NCBI GenBank assembly: GCA_045107045.1 | Contig: JBGCFR010000012.1 | Coordinates: 35,832-99,831, forward strand | Reading direction: 5' to 3' | Length of the DNA: 64,000 bases | From: Putridiphycobacter sp045107045 | Lineage (GTDB): Bacteria; Bacteroidota; Bacteroidia; Flavobacteriales_D; Crocinitomicaceae | Part shown: in pieces, positions 10,601 to 17,207 of the stretch | Position numbering within the stretch: position 1 is the stretch's first letter | Layout: each line of letters opens with the position of its first letter | Notes under the pieces: generated by a model | The model's input: only the letters and a program-made list of their open reading frames with translations | What the model was told of the DNA's origin: nothing | Databases searched by the model: none | Program-made: the position numbers and the translations under genes

Positions 10601-10713
10601 TACAACCCTTTCTTTTCAAGTTCGTCTATTTTATGCCAACTAGCATCAAAATTAAACTGACCGAAACTTAAAATTATTGACATAGAAGTTATTAAGGTTA
10701 AAAATAGTTTCAT
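4642..10713 (-). CDS. Alpha-2-macroglobulin family protein (bacterial, thioester type)
   Basis: A 2023-residue secreted protein with a signal peptide (about 1-19). An N-terminal helical region (to about 380) precedes macroglobulin-type beta domains (MG2-like around 590-700, marked by FTDRKLYRPGQTIYFKG). A low-complexity acidic linker follows (around 1180-1250), then an A2M domain (YPQLHTNEAGEI). A terpenoid-toroid/thioester domain starts at YECAEQTF: Cys1470-Ala-Glu-Gln1473 is the thioester motif (CxEQ), so trapping chemistry appears retained. Bacterial macroglobulins are thought to trap foreign proteases in the periplasm. No penicillin-binding protein 1C gene, the frequent partner in Proteobacteria, is adjacent. 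It is probably co-translated with tadA. Confidence 0.9.
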   Translation of the reverse strand: MKLFLTLITSMSIILSFGQFNFDASWHKIDELEKKGLYREALKSVDLIIEKAIESKTPMQVVKGNFFQLKYNQYITEDDYVLGISRIEDLISKTDQITASILHSVLAEVYFGFYSRNSWKFKDRTVIDSEIKNDDIRTWDLEQLALKVVKNYQASILYRKVLSAKKLTDYPNLIIGYDKEFYNEQTLYQFLANRAFKFFSQNSFNIEGPAETFSINNETYFNSNQAFINIVNTTSDSFNLKFYAVEVLQELTENLLANNNLESLFHVQLLRLKWVKNQSVLSNSEELYEQALKNMTSAYKDHVFSGEAWYELAELYFQQTNSLEVLKATKTEKEKRLKSALICKQVITQNSKSFGAQQCKSLLGKLNSNSVSLKIEETYLPNQNSKFLITYKNLNNAHVKVVTYNHDERLNSDEIKKYLNKSKAIYESEVTLTGTKDLFNHSIEALLPELETGYYLIGVSSDKDVTKEKIGLAYGQFWVTSLTYQTKEDANDVEVMALCRKTGHPLNEAEVKIKFSEYNNVLRKYSMKTVGTYKTDKSGLATVKGLKNYKSYFVSLKSGDDFYEPKQSFYHYKRNNSSYDRVQIKLFTDRKLYRPGQTIYFKGIATEFNGKTNALKTNFKTQVTFFDANHQEIKKVELVTNEFGSFEGKFLAPYGALTGRMSIQTLHGSTNVQVEEYKRPKFSAKIEPLEGEYKLNDSVIVKGLAEAFAGSKISDATVKYRVQRTTQFNYWYWWYRPSPSKEVMSGETITDDKGQFDFKFKAIPDESVDSKTRPIFSYTISVDVIDINGETHSATRTFSLGYHSLVLSNSIGELLDATGEHNFQIIANSLNGEELKAVGEYEIFKLKAPKSPLRKRLWPAPDQLGWGKEKYSNLFPGNEFKNEADYKEWEKGEVVQNGSFNTGSKDKIEFKNTAKWRPGRYKYVATSKDKNGIEVVDESYFTVYNKDSKKSIDNDVVKVIPFSRIVKPNNKAQFLLSTAEDHLNLFYSIDFKGKTIKEEWLHLKNEQISIEFDVKEEHIGQLTFDFIVVKNNRSYKQSYGVAVPAPDHHLDISLESFRDKLKPGQDEEWTLLVKNAKNEKAQAELLATLYDASLDELFTKNSFGFSLFKPYTSVKSWSSPIGFGQVSGSNVNYYWNQSLNSPHRQDPYLNTFGYNSYSYGRAGLYRESEPSLAGAVMDMSTEDGAPSEGEYKVAKANKKESPGAPSPVADLANSNELEEPERDDDGKPVETEAKSIQPRTNFNETAFFYPQLHTNEAGEIRIKFTMPESLTKWRFIGLAHSKTLEIGLVEKELVTQKDLMVMPNMPRFFRENDRITISTKIANISVKDINGTATIKLIDPVTEKDITSQFTQLNVVQPFSVDAEGNTQISWNLSISDEVTAVKYQIIAQSLNHSDGEENVLPILSNRMMVTESMPMPISGKGSKSFTFNKLKNNNSTSLKHHQLTLEYTSNPAWYALQAMPYMMEYPYECAEQTFTRYYANAIATHVLNSKPKIKAIIDKWQTESPEAFLSNLNKNQELKSLMLEETPWVLNAKSESETKRNLSVLLDLNRMNGELAKALSKTIKTQSNSGGWAWFPGMRDNRYITQHIITGLGHLDVLGISAIKEDRSVRQMVEKGVRYLDREIVKDLERLKKYHPESYLKNNHLGYTQIQYLYMRSYFTDIKLNKATEEAVNYYKNQSEKYWLEFNIYAKGMIGLAAKRMSMTTLASDIYKSLKDNAIINEEFGMYWKSYTSGFYWYQAPIETQALMIEFFNEMEDMPSVEQLKMWLLKEKQTTHWKTTKQTAEAVYALLLNGLDLLATDQLVQIKIGGKAIEYVKEVSSNPYNVKPEAGTGYFKTKWNQNEISSKMADVKVVKESSGPAWGAMYWQYFEQLDKITFAKTPLKLDKSIHKIELSDRGEKLKTITDMNSIEIGDKVRIRIELRTDRNLEYVHMKDMRASGFEPISVISKYKYQGGLGYYQATKDAATNFFFDYIPKGTYVFEYDLRAEQIGDFSNGIATIQCMYAPEFTSHSNGIRLSIKAK

Positions 10714-10840
10714 GACACTGTATTTTTGTATTTAATACAAACATTTTTCAGTTAAGTTCATATTTGGTATAAATTTAGTTAATACTCACAATAAACTACA
10801 ATTTAATACACAGATTAGATGCCATTAAATATAAGTCACT

Positions 10841-11086
10841 ATGAAGTTATCAAAAAAAATAAGAGAAATTACACTAATTACTATTAGCGACTTAAAGGAT
10901 AATTACTTTGATAGGATTCCGATTAGTTCTGATCAGATTTTGGCTTTAAAATGGTTTGATAAATACCGAGTTGAAATTCTCAAAAAGGCGAATAAAAGGA
11001 ATGTATTCCACCAACGTTACGCCGAATTAAAGGTTATTGAGAACACTGTTGATTATAGAGAGTTTTTAAAAAACTTCGAAATATAA
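10841..11086 (+). CDS. Small hypothetical protein (81 aa)
   Basis: An open frame of 81 residues with ordinary codon use and a charged, mostly helical-looking product (KLSKKIREITLITISDLKD at the start). No family is recognised. It starts 127 bp from the divergent macroglobulin gene, and its last 21 bp overlap the end of the convergent VTT-domain gene. I see no clear TAnnTTTG box upstream. It may be real, because it fills the gap in the right size range, but it could be a chance frame. Confidence 0.5.
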   Translation: MKLSKKIREITLITISDLKDNYFDRIPISSDQILALKWFDKYRVEILKKANKRNVFHQRYAELKVIENTVDYREFLKNFEI

Positions 11087-11500
11087 GAAAGTCAAAATGA
11101 GGTATCTTCCGCATTTGCCAATAAACATGGTTAATGTTAAAGGCCAAATTTTAACTTTAAAAAATCCCAACACACCAACCATAGGATCTCCAATAATAGG
11201 CAGCCACGATATCAATCCTAACCAGTAGCCATATTTTTCTAATTTAATTTCCCACCTTTCTATTCTTGCTTGATTAAGGTTAAATCTCTTTTTTAAGCCT
11301 TCTGAATTTACTTTATAACCAATGTAGTAGTTTGTGAGCCCACCAAGCAAATTACCAATGGTGGCTACAATTAGTACATTATAAACATTAAATTCTAGTT
11401 CGTAAGCGCCAATAACAAATGCCTCCGACGGTGTTGGAAAAATGGTAGCAGAAATGAACGTACCAATAAATAAACCGATATAGCCTAAGCTGATTAACAT
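11066..11500 (-). CDS. VTT/DedA-type small membrane protein, YqaA-like
   Basis: A 144-residue membrane protein with the SNARE-associated (VTT) features: FPTPSEAFVIGAYEL near the start, GNLLGGLTNYYIGY in the middle and SWLPIIGDPMVGVLGFFK near the end. This matches the short YqaA branch of the DedA superfamily, linked in other bacteria to lipid-carrier flipping; a specific role here is unknown. The ATG at 11500 is preferred over a TTG three bases upstream. A terminator for the preceding T9SS gene lies immediately upstream, so the gene probably needs its own promoter or readthrough. Confidence 0.8.
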   Translation of the reverse strand: MLISLGYIGLFIGTFISATIFPTPSEAFVIGAYELEFNVYNVLIVATIGNLLGGLTNYYIGYKVNSEGLKKRFNLNQARIERWEIKLEKYGYWLGLISWLPIIGDPMVGVLGFFKVKIWPLTLTMFIGKCGRYLILTFLYFEVF

Positions 11501-11501
11501 C

Positions 11502-11534
11502 AAAAAAAATCCCGCCCAAATAAAGGAGCGGGAT
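11502..11534 (-). terminator. Rho-independent terminator of the T9SS gene
   Basis: On the minus strand the stem ATCCCGC/GCGGGAT (11528-11534 with 11509-11515) is followed by a run of T (A-tract 11502-11509 on the plus strand). It lies 23 bp after the stop of the T9SS gene at 11558 and directly before the VTT gene. Confidence 0.8.
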
Positions 11535-11557
11535 TAGTATTATAGATTAAAATCTAA

Positions 11558-13417
11558 TTATTTTGTTACTACCATTCTTTTAGTCACTGAATAGTTTCCA
11601 GCTTTAAAGTTGTAGAAATATACTCCATCAGATAATTCAGCACCACTAATGACCACTTTGTGCTCACCAGCTCCTCTAGAACCTTCGTTAATTGAAGTAA
11701 TTAATTTACCTGTTACATCAACAATGTCTAAAGTTACATTTGAAGCTTCGTTTAAGCTATATGTAATTACTGTGTTATTTGTAAATGGATTTGGTTGATT
11801 TTGGCTTACATTAATTCCAAAAGCTTCATCACTTCCTTCAACACTTAAATCATCAGGCATTACCAATCTTACCATAATTGCAGATGGGCTTGTTAAACTC
11901 CCTATTGATCCATCATCACTAACTCCACGCACTGTTCTGAATTCAATTGGCTGAGCAGTTGCAAATTCAACAGCTGGGTCTCCACCAAAGTGAGCCGCCA
12001 TTACTAATAAATCATCACCTGCAAAAACATCAAAGTTTTCTTGGTTAAACATTGGGATACGAATAACATTTCCTAAATCTGAACTTGTAATAACATATTC
12101 CTCAGTTACAGCTTCTTGCAAATAATCATCATCAGTAGCATCATATCTATAAATTGTACCGTAAATTACTTGATCAACATTGTCAGACTCGTTAGTAATT
12201 TGAATATCCATATGAGTAACAACAGCATCAGCAAATATTTCCATCATATTTCCAATGGCAAAACTTAGTCCAGTGTTACTTGAAAAGTTTGTGATTCCGC
12301 CTTCTTCAACACCGTTATCTCTTCCGTAAATTGCATCTGTTATTTCAAATGATGTTGAAAATGAATTGTTAGTTAAATCAACATCAGTGTTAACCTGGTC
12401 AGCAGTTAAATCTAAGTTGTAAATTCCTTCCGTTACTGGTGTAAACGTAGGGCCAACAGCAAATGAATCTGTCTCAGTTAAAAGAATATTTGATGTTGGA
12501 CTGTCTTCATCAAAACTTTCTGGTCCAGCAACAGTAGCATTTAAGTAAGCTCCTGTTTGTGTTGCACCACCATTATTCTGAATTTGACCAGAAAATTCAA
12601 TTGGCGAAGTTTGCTCGTAAGGAATAAAGTGATACTCTAGCCCACTTGTCCAAACAGTTCCTCCAACACCCCATCTGAATTTTGGTGTAATTAATTCTGC
12701 TTCATAATTCCAAGACTCTATCAATCTAAAATCATCAACCATCCAAGCATAACCTGCTCCAAATTGTTGGTCATCTGATCCAACCCATCTGAATCTAACT
12801 TTTACATTAGCAGAACCACCGGCTACAGCTGAAATGTTAATTGATTTAACCCCTTGAAAAGTTGTACCATTTGTTGAAAACTCTTGGTTAATACTAAATG
12901 GTGTCCATGAAGTTCCTCCATCACCAGATACCTCAACAATACAACTATCACTATTAAAAGCTCTGTATCTTTGTTCAAACTCAAGTGTTACACCTGGTAA
13001 ACCTGTACAGTTAATTGTTGGTACATATTCTAATACAGCATTTTGAAGGCCAAAAGGTGTTGTTCCTGCATTTAATAATAAAGAAATACCATTAAAAGCA
13101 GCATGTCCGTTTGATGCTGTAGTAGAAGCCATTCCTCCAATATACTGAACGACATCTGCAGGTGAAGTGGTACCAATTGTCCAAGCGTTTCCATCAGGAT
13201 CTGCTGGTGTTGACCAGTTAGCACTCACACTAAAATCATCAGCAATAATAATATCTCCTTCAGCTCTGTCTCCAGCTAAATTAGTTGGTCTTACATTGTT
13301 AACTTGAGTGTAAGGCTCAATTTGCTTTAACCTTATTTCTGCTGCTTCTCCCGTTTCTTGACCGAAAGTAACACCAGCAAATAAAAGCATGGCAGGTAGT
13401 AAGTATACTTTTTTCAT
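11558..13417 (-). CDS. Secreted protein with T9SS type A sorting domain
   Basis: A 619-residue exported protein: signal peptide (about 1-19), then a jelly-roll or MAM-like beta region around residues 50-235 with an early DDFSVSANWSTP and VDDFRLIES at its end. Repetitive beta segments follow. The C-terminal sorting domain (about 540-619) contains NQPNPFTNNTVITY, VTGKLI and ends in VTKRMVVTK. The tail directs export through PorSS/T9SS and attachment to the cell surface. The passenger domain shows no catalytic motif I can name, so adhesion or binding is a guess. It stands alone, with its own terminator. Confidence 0.85.
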   Translation of the reverse strand: MKKVYLLPAMLLFAGVTFGQETGEAAEIRLKQIEPYTQVNNVRPTNLAGDRAEGDIIIADDFSVSANWSTPADPDGNAWTIGTTSPADVVQYIGGMASTTASNGHAAFNGISLLLNAGTTPFGLQNAVLEYVPTINCTGLPGVTLEFEQRYRAFNSDSCIVEVSGDGGTSWTPFSINQEFSTNGTTFQGVKSINISAVAGGSANVKVRFRWVGSDDQQFGAGYAWMVDDFRLIESWNYEAELITPKFRWGVGGTVWTSGLEYHFIPYEQTSPIEFSGQIQNNGGATQTGAYLNATVAGPESFDEDSPTSNILLTETDSFAVGPTFTPVTEGIYNLDLTADQVNTDVDLTNNSFSTSFEITDAIYGRDNGVEEGGITNFSSNTGLSFAIGNMMEIFADAVVTHMDIQITNESDNVDQVIYGTIYRYDATDDDYLQEAVTEEYVITSSDLGNVIRIPMFNQENFDVFAGDDLLVMAAHFGGDPAVEFATAQPIEFRTVRGVSDDGSIGSLTSPSAIMVRLVMPDDLSVEGSDEAFGINVSQNQPNPFTNNTVITYSLNEASNVTLDIVDVTGKLITSINEGSRGAGEHKVVISGAELSDGVYFYNFKAGNYSVTKRMVVTK

Positions 13418-13524
13418 TTAAATAGTTTTTAGAATTAATATGTCGTAAATTTAACCAAAACTTATCAAAGGACAAAATAAATACCGTCTATACTAGGATT
13501 CCTATGGTGAAGTAGGTGATTTAT

Positions 13525-14331
13525 TTATTGATTGGCTATTCTGAATTGATCGGCATCTAATAAGACAGGGAAGGTCTCTCTTGCTCTTAACAACTTATTT
13601 TTATTTAATTCACAGTAAATAATTTTCTCGTGACCTGTTAGAATTTCATGTTTTAATTGACCCAAAGGACCATATATTGCTGAATCTCCACTGTGTTTGA
13701 TTCCATTTCCATCTTCTCCAACACGATTTACACCAATAACGTAAGCCTGATTTTCAATAGCACGAGCTTGCAATAGGTTTTGCCAAGCATATGCCCTCGC
13801 CTCTGGCCAATTGGCTATATATATCATAGCATCATATAATGGATTACCGTCAGACATTGTATTCCTCGCAAATACTGGAAACCGCAAGTCATAACAGACC
13901 TGTAAGTTAATTTTCCATCCCTTTATGCTAACAATTGTTGGATTCAACCCAGCAACATAATGCTCATTTTCAGATCCCATTCTGAACAAGTGTCGTTTAT
14001 TATAATACTCAATGTTTCCAGATGGGTTGACCATTACGAATGTGTTTTGGTATTTTCCCGTTTCACTTTTAGTAATTACTCCAGCTCCAAAAGAGGTGTT
14101 GAGCTTTTTCGCCCACTTTTTTAGCCATTGGAAAGTAACCCCTTGATCATCTTCCCAAAAACTAGATGGTTTCATAGTAAATCCCGTTGCAAACATCTCA
14201 GGCAAAATAATGCAATCCAAATCATCTGGTTTTATTCTCAATAAAAAATCAGTCTCTAGCTTCGAGAAGTTGGCCTCCTTATTTTCCCAAACTATATTAA
14301 ACTGAATACCTGCAATTTTGAGATTTGTCAT
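13525..14331 (-). CDS. Omega-amidase, nitrilase family (YafV/Nit2-like)
   Basis: A 268-residue carbon-nitrogen hydrolase. The catalytic triad is visible: Glu45 (ILPEMFATGF), Lys112 (YNKRHLFRMG) and Cys146 (LQVCYDLRFP). The MFATGF and HLFRMG contexts match the YafV/Nit2 omega-amidase group, which hydrolyses alpha-ketoglutaramate or alpha-ketosuccinamate to the keto acid and ammonia. It abuts the aminotransferase gene with no gap. This fits a glutamine transaminase-omega-amidase route in which transamination with glutamine is pulled forward by deamidation. Cytoplasmic. Confidence 0.88.
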   Translation of the reverse strand: MTNLKIAGIQFNIVWENKEANFSKLETDFLLRIKPDDLDCIILPEMFATGFTMKPSSFWEDDQGVTFQWLKKWAKKLNTSFGAGVITKSETGKYQNTFVMVNPSGNIEYYNKRHLFRMGSENEHYVAGLNPTIVSIKGWKINLQVCYDLRFPVFARNTMSDGNPLYDAMIYIANWPEARAYAWQNLLQARAIENQAYVIGVNRVGEDGNGIKHSGDSAIYGPLGQLKHEILTGHEKIIYCELNKNKLLRARETFPVLLDADQFRIANQ

Positions 14332-15477
14332 CTAGATATTTTTTAAAATTTGTGCCGCCTTTATAAGCGTATCATCTTGCTTTGCAAAGCAAATTCTAAT
14401 CACTTTATTATCCTGTTTTGATTCATAAAACACTGACACTGGAATAGTGGCGACTTTCAATTCTTTTGTAATTCGCTTAGCAAAGTCAACATCATTTTCA
14501 TTTGATATTTCCGAATAATCAAAGAGCATAAAATAAGTGCCATTGCATGGTAATGGTTTTAACCTGGATCCTTCCATTTCCTTTAAAAATAAATCTCTTT
14601 TTGCCTTGTAAAAATCCGAAATACCTGCCCATGATTTGTCTGTTTTTAAATAGCTAGCTATGGCATACTGCATGGTATTATTAGCGGCAAAAACCTGAAA
14701 TTGGTGTACCTTTCTTAATTCATCACTTAAATGCTTAGGTGCAACCGCATATCCTAATTTCCAGCCAGTGACATGAAAGGTTTTACCAAAACTATAAGTC
14801 ACAATAGTTTGGTTATAAATTCTAGGTCTTTTTAATACGGATTGATGAATACTATTGTATTGCATATGCTCATAAACCTCATCACTTAGTAAAATAATTT
14901 GAGGATTAGCCTCCAATACTTGTTCTAACTCATCAAAATCATGCCTTGTCATCACCGCTCCAGATGGATTATGCGGATTATTGACAATAATCATTTTTGT
15001 AGTTGAATTTATTCTTTTCCTCACTAAGTCCCAATCAATAGCATAGTTTGGAAAAGTGAGTGGTACATGAACTGGTTTTCCTCCATTCAATACAATGCTC
15101 GGGTCATAACAATCGTATGCAGGATCAAACACAATCACTTCATCTCCCAAATTAATGAAAGCGGTAATGGCAGAATAAATGGCTTGTGTTGCACCTGATG
15201 TAATGGTTATATCGGTTTCTGGATTAAATTGAATGTCATGTTGGACACCCATTTTATTGGCAATTTCTTGTCGCAAATCTAGCCGACCAGCCATAGGCGC
15301 ATATTGGACTTGTTCTGCTGCCAACCCTTCCAGCACCTTTTTTTTAAGTTCAATATCAATAGGGAAATCAGGAAAGCCTTGTGATAAATTAATGGCACCC
15401 TCTTGGTTTGCTAAACCAGACATTACTGTAAATATGGAAGTGCCAACATTCGGTAATTTAGATTTTGGCTGACTCAT
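14332..15477 (-). CDS. Class I/II aminotransferase, methionine/glutamine type (YbdL-like)
   Basis: A 381-residue PLP enzyme of fold type I. Motifs are SQGFPDFP near the N-terminus, TSGATQAI (PLP phosphate contact), NNPHNPSG and the Schiff-base Lys232 in SFGKTFHVTGWK. The SQGFPDF start and FHVTGWKLGY context match YbdL/kynurenine aminotransferase-like enzymes that regenerate methionine from its keto acid (KMTB). The omega-amidase gene directly after it supports glutamine as amino donor. The HerA-like gene lies one base upstream, so the three genes probably form one transcript. Exact substrate is uncertain. Confidence 0.85.
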   Translation of the reverse strand: MSQPKSKLPNVGTSIFTVMSGLANQEGAINLSQGFPDFPIDIELKKKVLEGLAAEQVQYAPMAGRLDLRQEIANKMGVQHDIQFNPETDITITSGATQAIYSAITAFINLGDEVIVFDPAYDCYDPSIVLNGGKPVHVPLTFPNYAIDWDLVRKRINSTTKMIIVNNPHNPSGAVMTRHDFDELEQVLEANPQIILLSDEVYEHMQYNSIHQSVLKRPRIYNQTIVTYSFGKTFHVTGWKLGYAVAPKHLSDELRKVHQFQVFAANNTMQYAIASYLKTDKSWAGISDFYKAKRDLFLKEMEGSRLKPLPCNGTYFMLFDYSEISNENDVDFAKRITKELKVATIPVSVFYESKQDNKVIRICFAKQDDTLIKAAQILKNI

Positions 15478-15478
15478 T

Positions 15479-17044
15479 TTATCGTTTTAACCCAAAAATA
15501 CTGAATACGCCTCTAATAATTTCTCTTCCTGCAGTTTTCACAAAGCTATCCACCGCTTTTGAAGTGGCAGATTTTCTTGGTCTTCCTGGGCTTCGTCTTC
15601 GATTTGTAGTTGAACGCCTTGTTTTTTCAATGGCTTTGTCCTCTTTTTCTTGCTGTTTCCTTCTTTCCTCTTGTAATTCCTCCTCTTCCATTCTTTCGAT
15701 TTTTTCACCAAGAATTTCGTAGGCACTTCTGCGGTCAATGTCTTTATTGTATTTTTCAGTCAGCAATGAATAATCAACTACCTCATCTATTTCCTTTTTC
15801 GTTAATACATCCATTCTCGTTTTTGGCGCTTGCAACAAGGTAACCGCTAATGGTGTTGGAATTCCTTTTTCATTTAAGCCTGTCACCAATGCAATACCAG
15901 TACCCATGGCTGTAATCACTTCGTCTGTTTTATAAAAATCTGATAGTGGATAATTTTCAGCTGTTTGCTTAATGGCTTTTCTATCTTTTGCTGTAAATGC
16001 ACGCAAGGCATGTTGCACTTTTAAACCTAATTGACTCAACACTTCTTCAGGCACATCAGTTGGTAGCTGTGTGACAAAGTAAATACCCACTCCCTTGGAC
16101 CGAATTAACTTAATAATAATTTCAATTTGGTCTAGCAAAGCATCTGAAGCTTCATTAAACATCAAATGGGCTTCATCAATAAAAATACAAAGTTTTGGTT
16201 TGTCATCATCTCCAGCTTCTGGAAACGTTTCATACACTTCTGCCAATAAACTCATCATGAAAGTTGAAAATAACTTTGGCTTATTTTGAATATCTGTTAA
16301 TCTAATAATTGAAATTTGACCTTTCCCTTTTTTATTAACATGTAAAAAATCTTGCACATCAAACGAGCGTTCCCCAAAAAATAATTCTGCACCTTGCTGC
16401 TCTAATTCAACCACTTTTCGCATGATAGTACTAATAGAGCTACTTGAAATTTGTCCGTATTCTTTTTGAATATCCTTCTTGCCTTCTCCGTTAATGTATT
16501 GGAGTGATTTTCTTAAATCTTTTAAATCTAAAAGCGGTAATTTCGAATCGTCACAATACTTAAATAGTATTGACATAATGCCTTCCTGTGTATCATTTAA
16601 TTCAAGCATTTTGGCCAGTAGCACTGGTCCAAATTCAGATACGGTTGCCCTTAAACGCACCCCTTTTTGTTCAGAGATGCTCATTAATTCAACTGGCATT
16701 TTTTCAGCTTCATATGGTACGCCAATGGCACCATGACGCCAAACAATATGATCGTTTGAACTACCCGGTTGTGCTAATCCACTCAAATCGCCTTTAATAT
16801 CCATTAACAATGATGGAATACCTTTTAATGACATTTGCTCGGCAATTACCTGCATGGTTTTAGTTTTACCGGTACCAGTTGCACCGGCAATAAGACCATG
16901 TCTATTTAATGTTTTTAAAGGTATTTTAACTAATGCGTCACTAACCGGTTCATCATCTAACATAGCACCGCCTAAAACGATATAATCTTTTTTAAAGGTA
17001 TGTCCCTCGTTAATATGGGTTCTAAAGTCTTCGATTTTACTCAT
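15479..17044 (-). CDS. HerA-like/YjgR family ATPase (DUF853)
   Basis: A 521-residue P-loop ATPase with Walker A GATGTGKT (54-61) and Walker B LCIFIDEAHLMF. This is the YjgR/DUF853 group of the HerA-FtsK superfamily. A basic, charged segment (about 440-500, rich in E, R and K) separates the ATPase core from a short hydrophobic C-terminus (IIRGVFSIFGLKR). Function is not established in the family; DNA translocation is inferred only from HerA. No nurA-like nuclease gene is next to it. First gene of a three-gene minus-strand unit, divergent from the beta-glucosidase gene. Confidence 0.85.
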   Translation of the reverse strand: MSKIEDFRTHINEGHTFKKDYIVLGGAMLDDEPVSDALVKIPLKTLNRHGLIAGATGTGKTKTMQVIAEQMSLKGIPSLLMDIKGDLSGLAQPGSSNDHIVWRHGAIGVPYEAEKMPVELMSISEQKGVRLRATVSEFGPVLLAKMLELNDTQEGIMSILFKYCDDSKLPLLDLKDLRKSLQYINGEGKKDIQKEYGQISSSSISTIMRKVVELEQQGAELFFGERSFDVQDFLHVNKKGKGQISIIRLTDIQNKPKLFSTFMMSLLAEVYETFPEAGDDDKPKLCIFIDEAHLMFNEASDALLDQIEIIIKLIRSKGVGIYFVTQLPTDVPEEVLSQLGLKVQHALRAFTAKDRKAIKQTAENYPLSDFYKTDEVITAMGTGIALVTGLNEKGIPTPLAVTLLQAPKTRMDVLTKKEIDEVVDYSLLTEKYNKDIDRRSAYEILGEKIERMEEEELQEERRKQQEKEDKAIEKTRRSTTNRRRSPGRPRKSATSKAVDSFVKTAGREIIRGVFSIFGLKR

Positions 17045-17148
17045 TTTTTTTTGTTATTCTAGTCTTAACAAATCTAATTAATTTCAAGCATTATTTTGTT
17101 GAATTGGTCGTATATTTTAAGAATTGTCACTCGCATTTAACCAATTAG

Positions 17149-17183
17149 TATTTAATTATTGTATTTTAGACAATAATTAAATA
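17149..17183. promoter_or_regulatory. Palindromic operator A, before the beta-glucosidase operon
   Basis: A perfect inverted repeat with 14-bp arms (TATTTAATTATTGT and its complement) around a 7-bp spacer. The core TTATTGT-N7-ACAATAA spans 17156-17176 and is one of four exact copies in the window. A possible -7 box TATATTCG follows at 17182-17189, just before the ATG at 17208, so a bound protein would sit over the -33 region. The neighbouring Nudix-like regulator is the likely binder (inference). Confidence 0.8.
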
Positions 17184-17207
17184 TATTCGTCGGATTAATT
17201 GAATTTT

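Noticed and set aside
10725..10745. Short palindrome TGTATT-T-AATACA before the macroglobulin gene
   Set aside because: Only 6-bp arms of simple AT sequence with no second copy; too weak to call an operator.
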